Shown here: one piece after another, positions 11,093 through 22,324 of the stretch | Layout of the letters: each line of letters opens with the position of its first letter | How positions within the stretch are numbered: the stretch's first letter is position 1 | Origin: Siphonodentalium dalli | Taxonomy: Eukaryota > Mollusca > Scaphopoda > Gadilida > Siphonodentaliidae | Direction: 5' to 3' | Length of the DNA stretch: 64,000 nucleotides | Assembly (NCBI GenBank): GCA_032622095.1 | Contig: CP136063.1 | Coordinates: 214,911,982 to 214,975,981 of the forward strand | The notes under the pieces: generated by a model | The model's input: only the letters and a program-made list of their open reading frames with translations | What the model was told of the DNA's origin: nothing | The model's database searches: none | Made by a program: the position numbers and the translations under genes

Positions 11093-11449
11093 CAGCTAGT
11101 TGTAAATAACTGTGCAAGTGTGGTTTCTTCTAGAATATTAGCGAAAAACAACTCCTTTCACTTGCAATGGCCGTCAACAATTTGAGTAACTGTGAACACT
11201 AAATGTTTCATATAGCACGTACCTACTGAAACCGAAAAGCCATGTTCGTGAATAATTGTGAGAACGTCCTTCTTTCGGGTTAAATACGTTCATAAACCAT
11301 GCAACGCTAATGCATTCAATTTTATTGGAAATTATAATCATGCTATTTTCACCATATATACAAGAAAACAACATATAAAAATATCAGAGGCGGGCGATTT
11401 TTTTCCAGGAGGGCACTGATGATAAGCAACAATACAATTTTGAAAGGCC
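11093..11449. other. No gene recognised
   Basis: No supported feature. Confidence 0.5.
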
Positions 11450-11675
11450 TTAACCCTTTGAGTGGCAGGTCCGATTTTTGTATCAACACATATACCCTGT
11501 GCCAATGCATTCTCTTATATATGCGAGTCGACCATATATATAAGAGAATGCATTGGCCTAACAATTTTTTTTTTTAAATGTTTTACAATTTTAATAATTT
11601 ATTCTTATATTCTGTAACAGACTTATTTTGTAGGTTTAGGGCCGATGAGATCGGCCCCTGGCACTCAAAGGGTTA
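11450..11675 (+). mobile_element. B3 element with one H hairpin
   Basis: TTAAccctttgagtggcagg to cctggcactcaaagggTTAA. It carries gatttttgtatcaacacata, one hairpin at about 11505-11557, a T-rich spacer and gggccgatgagatcggcccc. Here the hairpin is on the left, inverted relative to the copies at 47.8 and 51.0 kb. Confidence 0.85.
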
Positions 11676-12636
11676 AACAAATAGTGACTTCTCTCAATTT
11701 GAAACCTGTAGACTGATCCCTGGTCTCATGTCATAGTTTGGATGACGAACTTTGATTTTTCTCATTTAATTGCAAAGTGTCCTTCAGAAGATTGTGTACC
11801 TTGTCCTTCAATGTTTTTTTTTTTATCATCCCATACTACATACCCCACACTAAAGGTCCTAGGTCCTCGCCTAGTACCCTGCACACCTGTTCAGTGTGCC
11901 TGGTATACCAGTCATATGCGGTTGGAGTCTTTTGTACTCGGAAACCTGGTTCCACTTAGTTCTGGCAGTGACTGTTATCAAAGATTTCATATCAGAACAC
12001 CCTCCAGGCAATTGAATTGAAGGTGAAAATACACTTTTGTTTTATAACACTTCCCCAGGTAGATTGCTATGGTACCAAAGGTGTGTTTAGAATTACAATG
12101 GGATGAACTAAGACAGAAATAGATTAGCATTTCTCGAGATTTGCCAGGTCATTTAAAACTGGAAGCGGGGCCAGCAACCGTCTAATAGATGCCTCTGTTT
12201 GTTTGCATAGGTGTTTTGAAGATTTTTGAAGAAATAGAAAATTCATTATATGCATACCTGGTTCCTGGCATGGGAGCGCTTTGGTGAGAGAATCGGCCTG
12301 AGAGGTTATGCAGGATTTAACACTTACACTCCGTCGATAACTCAGGTGGCAGTACACGATTTATCAGGTTGTAGGGGGATTTGAAAAATAGAAAAATAAG
12401 TATCAGAGAGGGGGGAGGGGGCATAACTGCTAGTGTAGGCTGATATATCTGACATTACTGGTTTGAAGGTTTAATTATTTTACAAAACTGGGAAAGATAA
12501 CAAAAAAACTGAAAAATTTGGATATGTGACATGATTTTTGTATTCATTGTAGGTCAACTATGTGTATTTTGTTACATGAAAATAGCCTGATTTCTTCTCT
12601 CCCCTAAATTCTGTCATCTGTGCTCGCAAGACATTT
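11676..12636. other. No gene recognised
   Basis: Short frames only; none resembles a family I know. Confidence 0.45.
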
Positions 12637-12815
12637 TTTAACATCGTCAAAAATCTCAAGCAAATCGACCATACCACGCCATAGAAAACATTGTCTGAAC
12701 TACAATCAATTGTAAATATTTACATCTCGAATCGGGATGCAACTGTCGTCGATAAACTAACGAAAATGATTTCGCCATCAAGAGTCACTGAATTTAATTA
12801 ATATATAAGAATGAT
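12637..12815 (-). repeat. Repeat R, copy with an empty hAT site
   Basis: On the minus strand this reads aattaaattcagtgactctt, ttcgttagtttatcg, acagttgcatccc, aatatttacaattgattgta, gttcagacaatgttttct and gtcgatttgcttgag. The same string lies at 61725-62290, where a 362 bp element follows gttcaga. Confidence 0.75.
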
Positions 12816-12909
12816 TGTGTGTGTTGCATTTTGATATACTATTTGTAAAACTAACTACTTTGAGCAAAATTTTACTCCATTTCACCCTACTGGAGTGTTT
12901 AACATCACT

Positions 12910-13133
12910 TTAACACTTTCTATACTCATTGACGAGTAGTTCAATTAGGAAATATTTAAATACTAAGGTCATTTGTTGAACTTATTATCTGAACATTTCC
13001 CACCAATGATATGAGTTATTCTACTGTTGTCTGCTTTTAATTTATCTGAACATCCCTCCAAATTAATAATAGAACTTTTCAATGTATACTTCTATAACTG
13101 ATGGGAGAATCCATTTAATATAGCAATGGTTAA
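12910..13133 (+). mobile_element. B4 element, complete
   Basis: TTAAcactttctatactcatt, gaacttattatctgaacatt, acttctataactgatgggag and agcaatggTTAA. Both TTAA ends are present, but the terminal CCC/GGG bases have drifted. Confidence 0.75.
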
Positions 13134-14275
13134 TGGTATACTGTCCAGAAGTTATTAGCAGAAACATACATCAGCCCCTATTGTAAGAACCAAAACATAT
13201 ATTAGCTTAAAGCCAGAAATCCTTCAGGATGAAAAATACAAACTTAATTGACGTAACTGGCAGAAACATCTGTCAAAATTTGCTGAAATTTTGGTTTCGC
13301 ATTCCAGTTGAAACTATATGAGGGAGATTATTATGATTAGTGTGTGGCAGGTCTGGCCAGCCTGAGACAGACTCATCTTTAATTTAATTTCACCCAGGAA
13401 TAAATCACCTTATGTTCGGAACTGACTGGGATCTATGATCATGCGTTTTTAAACAAAACAGTGTTTTGAGTTTCTCTTATATCTTCATTACACTCCAGAT
13501 CAAACATGTGATGAATCACTGGTGGTAGTGAGTTTAAGAACTTAATTGGGAGAATTCATATGTTAGTCTCATTCAATGCTTCTCTTAAAGCTACACATAG
13601 TGTTTCCAACTTCAAACTTTGAAGTTATGAGCATTATATTTCAGTGGCCAATTCAAAATCTGTTAAGAAATGGATGTTGAATTGCTTGCGTTCCATAGAG
13701 TATGGATGCAAGTTTGTTTGACATTTTGTGTGGAACGCAAATGCAACAAAATCAAATTCCATTATTATATTTACACTGACCAAGTCAACTGACAGATTAG
13801 AAGAGCATTAAGCGCCCACTTCCAACATTATTTTCATGACTTGATGCAAGTTGCGTCTACAAAAAAATGGATGCAAGTTGGGGTCAGCGCACGACGTCAT
13901 GTGACATAATTTTGACCAACCAACGTCCTGCATTCATGTTCCACAATACAATTGCATGTGTGAGTGTAAATATTTACAAAAAGCAAGTCCTTTCTCGTCA
14001 GAAGAAAATGAAACTTACATTTGAATGAAATTACATCTTCTTGCAACCGTGGAAGAATTTATGATATTAAAGTTTAGGCTATCATGATCTCTGATTGAAA
14101 TCCAATGCTTCTGTATTTGTATTTCTCCATCAAGCAGGGGGAAAACAGGTTTGCTCAATCAAAAAGGGGCATCGAGACATTGGTGATGGTAAAGAGTGTT
14201 TGACACCTGATAAATGCAAATTAGTGATCACATAAAGGGACAGTAACATGATTCATGTATCGGGGCAAGTTAGCT
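13134..14275. other. No gene recognised
   Basis: AT-rich. It holds a loose inverted pair ttgcgttccatag / tgtggaacgcaa (about 13688 and 13730) but no coding signal. Confidence 0.45.
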
Positions 14276-14282
14276 TCTGAGG

Positions 14283-14388
14283 CATCATGTGCTGGCCTGA
14301 AATATTGGTGCCGTCTCTAAATTCACTCTCTGGGGACCTCATTCTGTAAATGACGGGCACCATATTTCCTGGCCTGGTCGTGCGCATA
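14283..14388 (+). mobile_element. E element, internally deleted
   Basis: Left ggcctgaaatattggtgccg passes directly to ctctggggacctcattctgt and ends catatttcctggcctg. Only the two termini remain. Confidence 0.6.
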
Positions 14389-14453
14389 CGCAGCAGTGAG
14401 GTCATCTCTGCCAACAAAAGGGACAACTTTCTGATATGTCCTAATACCGATGG

Positions 14454-14640
14454 TACAGTAATGCTCTAAGTAATCGACTTCTTAAACACAGCAGAATTAT
14501 GGGTAACTTTTCAGGATTTAGTCGGAAATATGGCTTGTTGCCATTCATTGGAAAGCTCGGAATGCTCTCGGGGAGAGCTTTCCGATGAATGGCAACAAGC
14601 CATATTTCTGACTAAATCCTGAAAAGTTTTCCATAATTCC
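14454..14640 (+). mobile_element. P MITE, right end lost
   Basis: TAcagtaatgctctaagtaa start, centre gctctcggggagagc with a short extra ggaatgctc, and right arm ending at ttttccataattcc. Confidence 0.8.
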
Positions 14641-14730
14641 CTAACAAACCAAACCACTCAAACACATGAAGACTAAATGTTAACACGATTTTCATCAGAA
14701 TCTCAATCCTTTTATATATACGTTGCTACA

Positions 14731-15555
14731 TTAACCCTTTCATGACTGGACCTTCCTATATTTTGCGAAAACCCTGTGCCAATTAATATATTTCTCTTAT
14801 TATGCCCCCCCCCATTCCCAAAAGATGGGGGTATACTGGATTACATGCGTCCGTCTGTCCATCTGTCCATCCGTGATTGCATGCGTGTATTCTGGATTAC
14901 ATGCGTCCGTCTGTCCATCTGTCCATCTGTGCATGCATGCGTTCATCTAGCCATCTGTCTCTCTGTCCGTCCACTCATATATCTCAACCATGGGCGATTG
15001 GATCTCAATGAAATTTGGTATGCAGGTTTTGCATCAGGAGTGCTTTCAAAAGTGGGTTCACTGACGTTCACATTATCTGTTATCCCGCTTTGTTTATCTG
15101 AAAATGTTGGATTTCTGTCCATCCGCTCATATATCTCAACCATGGGTTATCAGATCTATGCAGGTTTGGCATTAGGAGGGCTTTCAAAAGAAAATTCAGT
15201 GACGTTGTTCACATTTTCCGTTCAAGAGTTATCCCTCTTTCTTTATATGACAATGTTGAATTTCTATCAGTCGTTCATTAGAATTTGTTTGTTCGTCTCA
15301 TTTTTTTTCACAATTTGGTTTCCAACCTGCCCATATTTAAATTTTCACCATGGGGGTATCCCAGCACCCATGGTGCAACCTCTTGCATATGCGAGTCACC
15401 TATATTCAAGAGAATACATTGGCCTAATTATATCTACATTGACCATGTAAGCCAGTGCATTCTCTTATATATGTAAGGCTCCCTATTCGAGACTCGCATA
15501 TATAAGATAATGCACTGGCACAGGATCCCATCAGCTCCCATCATGAAAGGATTAA
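14731..15555 (+). mobile_element. B1 element interrupted by F
   Basis: TTAAccctttcatgactgga at the left and ctcccatcatgaaaggaTTAA at the right. The first H hairpin is cut after atatttctctta and resumes at gcatatgcgagtcacc. The second hairpin is intact at about 15455-15522. Confidence 0.8.
14797..15385 (+). mobile_element. F element nested in B1
   Basis: Starts tatgcccccccccattcc and gatgggggtatactggatt, then an atgcgtccgtctgtccatct repeat and two ~150 bp units sharing ctcatatatctcaaccatgg. It ends accatgggggtatcccagca and catggtgcaacctcttg. Start and end resemble the copy at 57.7-58.4 kb. The long frame spanning this segment (about 224 codons) is repeat-derived. Confidence 0.6.
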
Positions 15556-15717
15556 CAGGATTTTCATCTGAATCTCAATCCTTCTATACAGATGTTGCTG
15601 CATTAAAGAGAAAGTTATATATATGCAGTAGTTCTGCAATGATAAAAACTATATAATTTAAAACAAATTCAAGTTCAATTTCAATCACTTCTAAATTTCT
15701 CATCAGTGCCTTGGCTA

Positions 15718-15980
15718 CTAACCCTTTAATGTAGCTGTGCTGGTGCAGCATTAAAGATCATGTGCCAGTGCATTCTCTTATATATATGCAAGTATATCCC
15801 AGAGGGAGCCTCGCATATATAAGAGAATGTGCTGGCTTACAAGGTCAAGGTAAATATTGTTTGGCCATTGTTTTCTATTATATATGCAAGGCTCCCTATG
15901 GGAGACTCACTTATATTAGAGCATACATTGGCACAGGTTTTTCGTAAAAATTCAGGAAGCTGCAGTCATGGAATGGTTAA
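15718..15980 (-). mobile_element. B1 element joined to B2 through one TTAA
   Basis: ctaaccctttaatgtagctg start, two H hairpins separated by ttacaaggtcaaggtaaata, and end gctgcagtcatggaatggTTAA. That last TTAA is also the first base group of the next element. Confidence 0.8.
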
Positions 15981-16375
15981 CCCTTTACCCAACAGAACGG
16001 CCCTGTGCCAATGCATTCTCTTATATATGCGGGTCGACCATAGGTCGCCTCGCATATATAAGAGAATGCATTGGCTTAACACATTAAAAATTATAAAATT
16101 GTTAAAGAATGTAAGAAAAAATGGTAAAAAGTGTTAATTTTTTTTTTTTTTAGGCCAATGCATTCTCTTATATATGCGAGGCGACCTATGGTCGACTCGC
16201 ATATATAAGAGAATGCATTGGCACAGGGTATAACTGTAACCATCACAATGTGGTCAATGAGCCGGTTCCAATGATATCCATATTTGTATGGTTTTATTGA
16301 GACAGACCCAAGATATTTTAGGCTGTTGCAGCTTTATTTGGCCGGTTTTGGCCGGTTTGTTGGGTAAAGGGTTAA
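15977..16375 (-). mobile_element. B2 element, complete, double hairpin
   Basis: TTAAccctttacccaacaga to tgttgggtaaagggTTAA. Hairpin 1 (about 16007-16070), an AT-rich spacer with aaagaatgtaagaaaaaatg, and hairpin 2, which is the mirror image of hairpin 1. Then a ~150 bp tail with caatgtggtcaatgagccgg and ggccggttttggccgg. Confidence 0.9.
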
Positions 16376-16484
16376 AGTGAAAATCATATATACAGTAGTT
16401 CTGCAATGATATAACCAATATAATATGAAAAAATTTCATATTCAAGTTCGATCACTTCTAAATTTCTCATCAGTGCCTTGGCTA

Positions 16485-16884
16485 TTAACCCTTTACCTAA
16501 CAAACCGGCCAAAACCGGCCAAATAAAGCTTCAACAGCCTAAAATATCTTCGGTCTGTCTCAATAGAACCATACAAATATGGATATCATTGGAACCGGCT
16601 CCTTGACCACATTGTGATAGTTACAGTTATGCCCTGTGCCAATGCATTCTCTTATATATGCGAGTCGACCATAGGTCGCCTCGCATATATAAGAGAATGC
16701 ATTGGCCTAAAAAAAATCTTTTTTTAACACTTTTTACCATTTTTTCTTACATTCTTTAACAATTTTATAATTTTTAATGTGTTAAGCCAATGCATTCTCT
16801 TATATATGCGAGGCGACCTATGGTCGACTCGCATATATAAGAGAATGCATTGGCACAGGGCCCTTCTGTTGGGTAAAGGGTTAA
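16485..16884 (+). mobile_element. B2 element, opposite orientation
   Basis: TTAAccctttacctaacaaa, ggccaaaaccggcc, tail, hairpins at about 16639-16703 and 16788-16853, and end ttctgttgggtaaagggTTAA. It is inverted relative to the copy about 100 bp upstream. Confidence 0.9.
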
Positions 16885-17624
16885 GGGGCAAGTGAAAATT
16901 AAAATGTTCATATACAATTCATCTTGTTAACTCTTCAATGATTCAATCCAATATAAGGCTCAGGCCCAGTCCCTATGTTACTGACAATGATTTTTACTCC
17001 AAGAATGGAAGACTAATTACTAACATTTATGATATTGGAATCTGTATCTGAATTTCAATCCTTCTATACATATGTTGCTCCGTCAAAGAGAAAGACATTT
17101 ATATAGTAGTACCGCTAGGATAACAAATCTTGGCATAAAAAGCCTTTTGTAATTTATTGATCATGCTTGCGTAAAACCTATATAATTTCTGCTTCAGTCG
17201 GTGCATACCTTCATTATAGTCTGAAATCGAAAGCCGTTAATTTGGAAACCGATATTTAAATTTTACTTTTCTCATCATCGACTGAGGAGATAATTTGCAA
17301 GCGTTAGCGAAAAATCAATCAACACCTACATTTTAACAATTTTCATATTCAATTTCAATCACTTATTAAATTTCTCATCAGCGCCTTGGCTATTAGGGCT
17401 GAAGTGAAACTGTCATTTTCTTCATAAAGCCATAGTTTTCTCACCGCGATTCCGATTCCCCATGGAGAACCAGCGTATACATCAACAACGATTGGATTAT
17501 GATTGCGGAATATGTATGAGTTTCAATTTCTCATGAATTTCTTTCTGCAAAGTGAAAGTGGCCTTGAAGAAAGAAAGTTGAAGCCATATATGGGAATTAG
17601 GCAGCCCTGTGAATTGAAAGTTGA

Positions 17625-17755
17625 ATTTAATTAGCTTTTATTTGGCTATCGGCTAAGCCGAGCAAATGCTGTGGCAAAAAGAAATTCCATCGGCTATTTT
17701 TTATACAATAAAAGTTCTGAAGCTGTCAGCCTGTCAATATTTTTTTGCTCAATTT
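17625..17755 (+). repeat. Dispersed repeat pair with 54985-55100
   Basis: ggctatcggctaagccgagc, tggcaaaaagaaattccatc and cctgtcaata are matched in reverse complement at about 55 kb. Function unknown. Confidence 0.5.
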
Positions 17756-17762
17756 AACATGG

Positions 17763-18114
17763 TGGACTAGCTTCATCAAATTCACCCTCTGGGAACCTCA
17801 TTCTGCTTAGGCCTCAATTGCTATGGGAAACCTAGGATCAGATTCAGGTTCCCCAGTTGAAGTTGTTGATGTTCATCTTGATTATGCATTTTATCTTCTG
17901 CAAATTAGGGGATATAGAAACTTCCCAGAAGGGAATAAGTAACTAAAAACAATGTTAATTTGAGACTAGAGATACCCAGAAGATGAGGCCTCTCGCAAAA
18001 TGAGGTCCACAGAGGGTGAATTTTGTGATGCTAGTCCACCATGCGGGACAGCGTCACTAAATTCACCCTCTGGGGTCCTCAGTCTACAAATGATGGACAC
18101 TATTTGCAGGCTTG
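17763..18114 (+). mobile_element. E element, 5'-truncated
   Basis: catcaaattcaccctctggg through gaaacttcccagaagggaat to atttgcaggcttg at the right end. Confidence 0.75.
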
Positions 18115-18344
18115 GTGGGTGTTGCATTAGTTTTACGGTTTTCATTAAACCATCGGATCACACCAAACTTGTATAATAAAGTTAACCACTTCACACACTT
18201 ATGTCGTTCTATCTATATATGACAACTGGACCCATTTGAAGTTACTGACAAATAACGCTTCTAATGAATCAGAATTATTTTGTTATGTTGTCATATACCT
18301 TGGTATGTAGTTGGTCCCAGCTTAAATATTCCCTTGGAAGGGCA

Positions 18345-18440
18345 ATCTGATTTGTGTATCTGGGCAAATTTGTTATTACTAGTAGCTTTTCAGTGGTCGG
18401 TGGTTTCTACATGCTGTGGAGTGATTTCTCATTTAACTCT
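18345..18440 (+). repeat. Dispersed repeat pair with 62365-62455
   Basis: gtatctgggcaaatttgt, gcttttcagtgg, tcggtggtttctacatgctg and tggagtgattt are shared with about 62.4 kb. Confidence 0.55.
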
Positions 18441-18652
18441 CTGGGTGGTTGTTCCAAATTCCTCCACCAATCAACAAGCCTTGAAATAATTTAGCAGTTC
18501 TCTGCTATTACAGCCTGTCATCATGACAGGCTCTTTGCAATTTCAGCCTGTCAATCATTTCACCTGCCTGTCAACAAAATGTCACAGTAAATACCGAATG
18601 TGCTGGAATATGTCATTATTCTTCAAAGAAACTTAACACATTCCTGAGACTG

Positions 18653-18869
18653 TACAGTAATGCTCTAATTAATCGACTCCTTAAACACAGCAGAATTATG
18701 GGTAACTTTTCAGGATTTAGTCGGTAATATGGTTTGTTGCCATTCATCGGAAAGCTCTCAGTGAGAACTTTCCGATGAATGGCAATAAGTCATGTTTCTG
18801 ACTAAATCATGAAAAGTTACCCATAATTCTGATGTGGTTAAGGAGTCGTTTATTTAGGGCATTACTGTA
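18653..18869 (+). mobile_element. P MITE, full length
   Basis: TAcagtaatgctctaattaa to ggcattactgTA, centre gctctcagtgagaact. The arms have accumulated several mismatches. Confidence 0.9.
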
Positions 18870-19448
18870 CATCCCTATTCTCATATGACTTCAGATCCCC
18901 AGATTAATCTTTTTCTGTTATGTGTTTCCATACATTACTGGTTGCTTTTGGCCCATTGGTTCAGATGTCATGTTTTACGAAATGGCACTGCTAATGTAGT
19001 TGAATATTTTGACAGCAAAGGCCCCTGCAGACTTGAGCAATCCAGCTTCGTAATCGGACTTGCGAGGCCGATAACTCGCGAGTCATGTTCCTCCGCAGAC
19101 TTAAGGAATTTGGATCAGCACTCAATGACATGACTTCAATTGATTCCAGATCAATATCACACGACTTACTAGTGCCAGAAACTTAGAAAGTGACACCTGT
19201 TTCCCTCCTATACAGTTGGACAGACATCACTATTTGAACGAGAAAAATATTGTTAACACAAACTGGTTGTTGAAACACACATTTCCATGTTGTTTTGCAG
19301 AGTAATCTGGCTTGTGAGTCGGCAATATATCAAACATGCTTGATATTCGATTTCTTAGTAAAATCACTGCGCAGACTGGAGCAATCGGCCTCGTGCTAAG
19401 CTCAATTACTCAAGTGAGTGGGGGTGGGGGTGGCTTAGCTTAATAATT
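18870..19448. other. No gene; two related ~55 bp segments
   Basis: gcagacttgagcaatccagc at about 19025 and gcagactggagcaatcggcc at about 19371 begin similar stretches. Otherwise unassigned. Confidence 0.4.
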
Positions 19449-20600
19449 GTCCCCCCAAAATTAATTGTGGGGGACTATAGAAATCAGCATCGTGCATCCA
19501 TCCGATCTGGTCGCAGGCACAATAACTCAAACAAATATTGACTGATTTCATCATTTTTTGTTTATGAGACGGTTGGCAGGCGGGCGGGCGGGCGGGCGGG
19601 CGGACCTAAAGTATGCCTTATAACTTTGACATTTGTGAACGGATTCAAAAAAAATTTGGTATGTGAGTTGCTCCCAATGACTATTTACTGCCTGTAGAAA
19701 ATGGGTCACGTCCATCTTTGATGACTTTTTTGCAATTTTATCACCTGTTAGCGCGATAACTCAATAAAATATTAACTGATTACAACCATATTTGATATAT
19801 GAGTCTCTTGCAACAATATCTCGGACATGTTCGAAAACCAGGTTTGTCAGAATTTTTTCCCCAGAGTTATGGGCCTTAGTTTGTTTATTTTTAGCATTTT
19901 TGTCACTGTTAGCGCGATAACTGAATAAAATATTAACTTATTCAAACCATATTTGATATATGAGTCTCTTGTAACAATATCTCAGACTAGTTCGAAAACC
20001 AGGTTTGTCTGAAATTTTTTCCCGGAGTTATGGGCCTTAGTTTGTCTATTTTTAGCATTTGTTTCACCGCTATAGCGCGATAACTCAATTAAATATTAAC
20101 TGATTCAAACCATATTTGGTATATAAGTCTCTTGCAACAATATCTCGGACGAGTTCGAAAACCAGGTTTGTCCGAATTTTTTCCCCGGAGTTATGTGCCT
20201 TAGTTTTTCTATTTTTAGCATTTTTTTCACTGTTAGCATGATAACTCAATTAAATATTAACTGAATCAAACCATATTTGATATACCGGTATGAGTCTCTT
20301 GCAACAATATCTCGGACGAGTTCGAAAACCAGGTTTGTCCGAATTTTTCCCCGGAGTTATGTGCCTTATTTTTTCTATTTTTAGCATTTTTTTCACTGTT
20401 AGCGTGATAACTCAATTAAATATTAACTGATTCAAACCATATTTGATATATGAGTCTCTTGCAACAACATCTCGGACGAGTTCGAAAACCAGGTTTGTCC
20501 AACTTTTTGGACCTTGTGTGGGCCTTATTGCCAAGTTATTGGCAGAAGTTTTCTCGACTGCCAATAAACTCGACATAGCATCTTAGATGCGTACCCCTTG
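19449..20600 (+). mobile_element. F element with five-unit array
   Basis: Starts with a hairpin gtccccccaaaattaattgt / gggggactatagaaatc, then a ggcgggcgggcgggcgg run (about 19577-19602), the array, and an end atagcatcttagatgcgtac followed by cccttg. Confidence 0.55.
19751..20510 (+). repeat. Tandem ~160 bp units, five copies
   Basis: gttagcgcgataactcaat or a close variant recurs at about 19748, 19909, 20072, 20233 and 20400. Each is followed by aaaccatatttgatatatga, gagttcgaaaaccaggtttg and a gagttatgggcctta phrase. Confidence 0.85.
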
Positions 20601-20811
20601 TTTTATTATGAATTGGTTGGTTCAGTCCGAATATTTTTGACTGTACATGTTATGGCTTATTTCGAATTGGAATTTGAAATATTTGAGGTTTTCAATGGAC
20701 TTAGAACACACACAATTCTTGGTTTCTGCATTATATCTTTTAGATATGTTTCTTTAATCAGTGAAATTTGTTATGTGGATTAATTAATTTTATTCCTAAC
20801 ACTGCCAATCT

Positions 20812-20860
20812 CGGAGTTAGCCACCATGGAGTTAGCCATCTTGGAGTTAGCCAGCGACCT
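20812..20860 (+). repeat. Three ~17 bp units
   Basis: tcggagttagccaccatgg, agttagccatcttgg and agttagccagc: short tandem array of ggagttagcca. Confidence 0.7.
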
Positions 20861-20944
20861 TTTAGTTAATTATGAATTCTTCAAATGGTTCTAGTAGCTG
20901 AGCAGTAGAATATCGGTTTGATTTAGTGAAATAAGTACATAATT

Positions 20945-21045
20945 ATAATTCGAAAACCAGCTTTGTCTGATTTTTTTAACCTGACTTTTGGCCCTCAGGC
21001 AAGAAAATCGACATTACGCCATCTTCGATGCGTAAACCTTGTTCT
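20945..21045 (+). mobile_element. Second copy of the F tail
   Basis: attcgaaaaccagctttgtc, ggccctcaggcaagaaaatc, gacattacgccatcttcgat and gcgtaaaccttg repeat the end of the upstream F element in diverged form. Confidence 0.5.
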
Positions 21046-21541
21046 CATTTGTATTATGTCCCTTGATACATATCCCACCTCCAATGCACTGTTCAGCCCA
21101 TGTGAAAGTGTTATTGGAATAATAAAAAAATCGAGTTATGATTTAGAAGTCTATTAGAAATGAAAAACAGACATCAATCGATAAATGTACCCCGAACAGT
21201 AATCATATCCCAGGACGCATCAGTGAAAATGCAATCTATCGTAAAATAAACTCAAATAGATGACATTGTGTCAGCACCAAGTTAAATTAAAATCAAACAG
21301 GTAAGTAGGTTACTGCGGGTCATGTATTCAGCCCGTGTTTATTCAGTAGGAAATTCGAAATTACACTGCATGCTGCTGGTGGTTGTGGGTTCTAATCTCA
21401 ATTGATTCAGCTCGGCACTGACCAATTCACATAATTGGCCACTTGCATTCAGAGTAAGCTTTTCAATGGAGTATATTAAATACATCTGAAAAAGTTTCTG
21501 CATGCAATTGGGGAAGGGGGGCAACTGGCCTTTTAGGGCTG
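21046..21541. other. No gene recognised
   Basis: Unassigned AT-rich DNA. Confidence 0.45.
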
Positions 21542-21735
21542 ACTGTTATGTAAACGAAACTGTTACAGTGAATTTTCAACAAATGTTGCTAATTGTGTAG
21601 TAAGTTCAAATATTTCACAATGCTTTGACCTTTTTCAATGCTTACTATCAAGTTTTTGTTAACCTTTGGTATCTTATTGTACTAATTGGTCTCTTATCTG
21701 TATTTCCACTGTAACAGTAATGTTTACATAACAGT
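21542..21735. mobile_element. Short inverted-repeat element, single copy
   Basis: Left ctgttatgtaaacgaaactg and ttacagtg pair with right cactgtaacagtaatgttta and cataacag. Arms are ~30 bp, total 194 bp. No clear target duplication. Confidence 0.65.
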
Positions 21736-21826
21736 GGTTTTGACTTGCAAAATCTCATTATTGGAGAGTTATTATATATTGAAAATAAGAACAAAGTCAA
21801 TCTATTTTTCATGTACTTGTTGATGA

Positions 21827-22006
21827 TACAGTAATGCCCTAAATAATCGACTCCTTAACCACAGCAGAATTATGGGTAATTTTTCAGGATTTAGTCGGAA
21901 ATATGGCTTGTTGCCATTCATCGGAAAGCTCTCACTGAAGAATGGCAAAAAAATTACCCATAATTCTGCTGTGGTTAAGGAGTCGATTATTTAGGGCATT
22001 ACTGTA
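21827..22006 (+). mobile_element. P MITE, internal deletion, left of cassette
   Basis: TAcagtaatgccctaaataa to ggcattactgTA. The right arm is shortened at ctcactgaagaatggcaaaa. The identical deletion occurs in the copy at 27105, proving common descent. Confidence 0.9.
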
Positions 22007-22324
22007 GCTTGTATATAAAGTGACCTTATTAATAGGAGAGGGCGGTTAGATGGCCCAACTTTGTGGAAATCCATTTATAACAGACACATAGCTTACTCAT
22101 ATTTTAAAAATGTTGAGGCCAAATTTTGTGAGAAAATACAGTTTGCCATCCCTTTATATATGTTCCATATACCTTGGTGTGCCATGAAGGAGCCAAGGGA
22201 TCGATCCAAAAAAGGTCACATTGTTTTAATCAGAGGTATATTGACATAAATACTGAAAAGGAAAACCTTTTTTTATTCATACAGCATTTTGGAGCACTTA
22301 CCATGACCAAGCTTATACTAAAGC
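22007..22324 (+). repeat. Cassette block between two P copies (copy 1)
   Basis: gcttgtatataaagtgacct, ggagagggcggttagatggc, ttccatataccttgg and ccatgaccaagcttatacta are matched at 27285-27580. Here an extra atcgatccaaaaaaggtcac is present. A 62-codon frame at 22061 is unrecognised. Confidence 0.8.

Larger units (their letters stand above)
14690..17395 (+). repeat. Repeat G, local copies separated by TTAA elements
   Basis: Segments catctgaatctcaatcctt, gcagtagttctgcaatgata and ctaaatttctcatcagtgcc recur at about 14690-14730, 15556-15717, 16376-16484 and 17030-17395. Between successive copies lie B1, B1+B2 and B2 elements, so the locus has been locally duplicated. The last copy holds ~220 bp of extra sequence. 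Confidence 0.7.

Noticed and set aside
14776-15450. Longest open frame, about 224 codons
   Set aside because: It runs through a B1 end, a GTCC-type microsatellite and two F units. The peptide reiterates the repeat and matches no family.
19751-20510. Array of ~160 bp repeats as centromeric satellite
   Set aside because: Only five units, bounded by F-element ends; a dispersed element is a better explanation.
21380-21420. gtgggttctaatctc as a tRNA B box
   Set aside because: No A box at a suitable distance and no cloverleaf.
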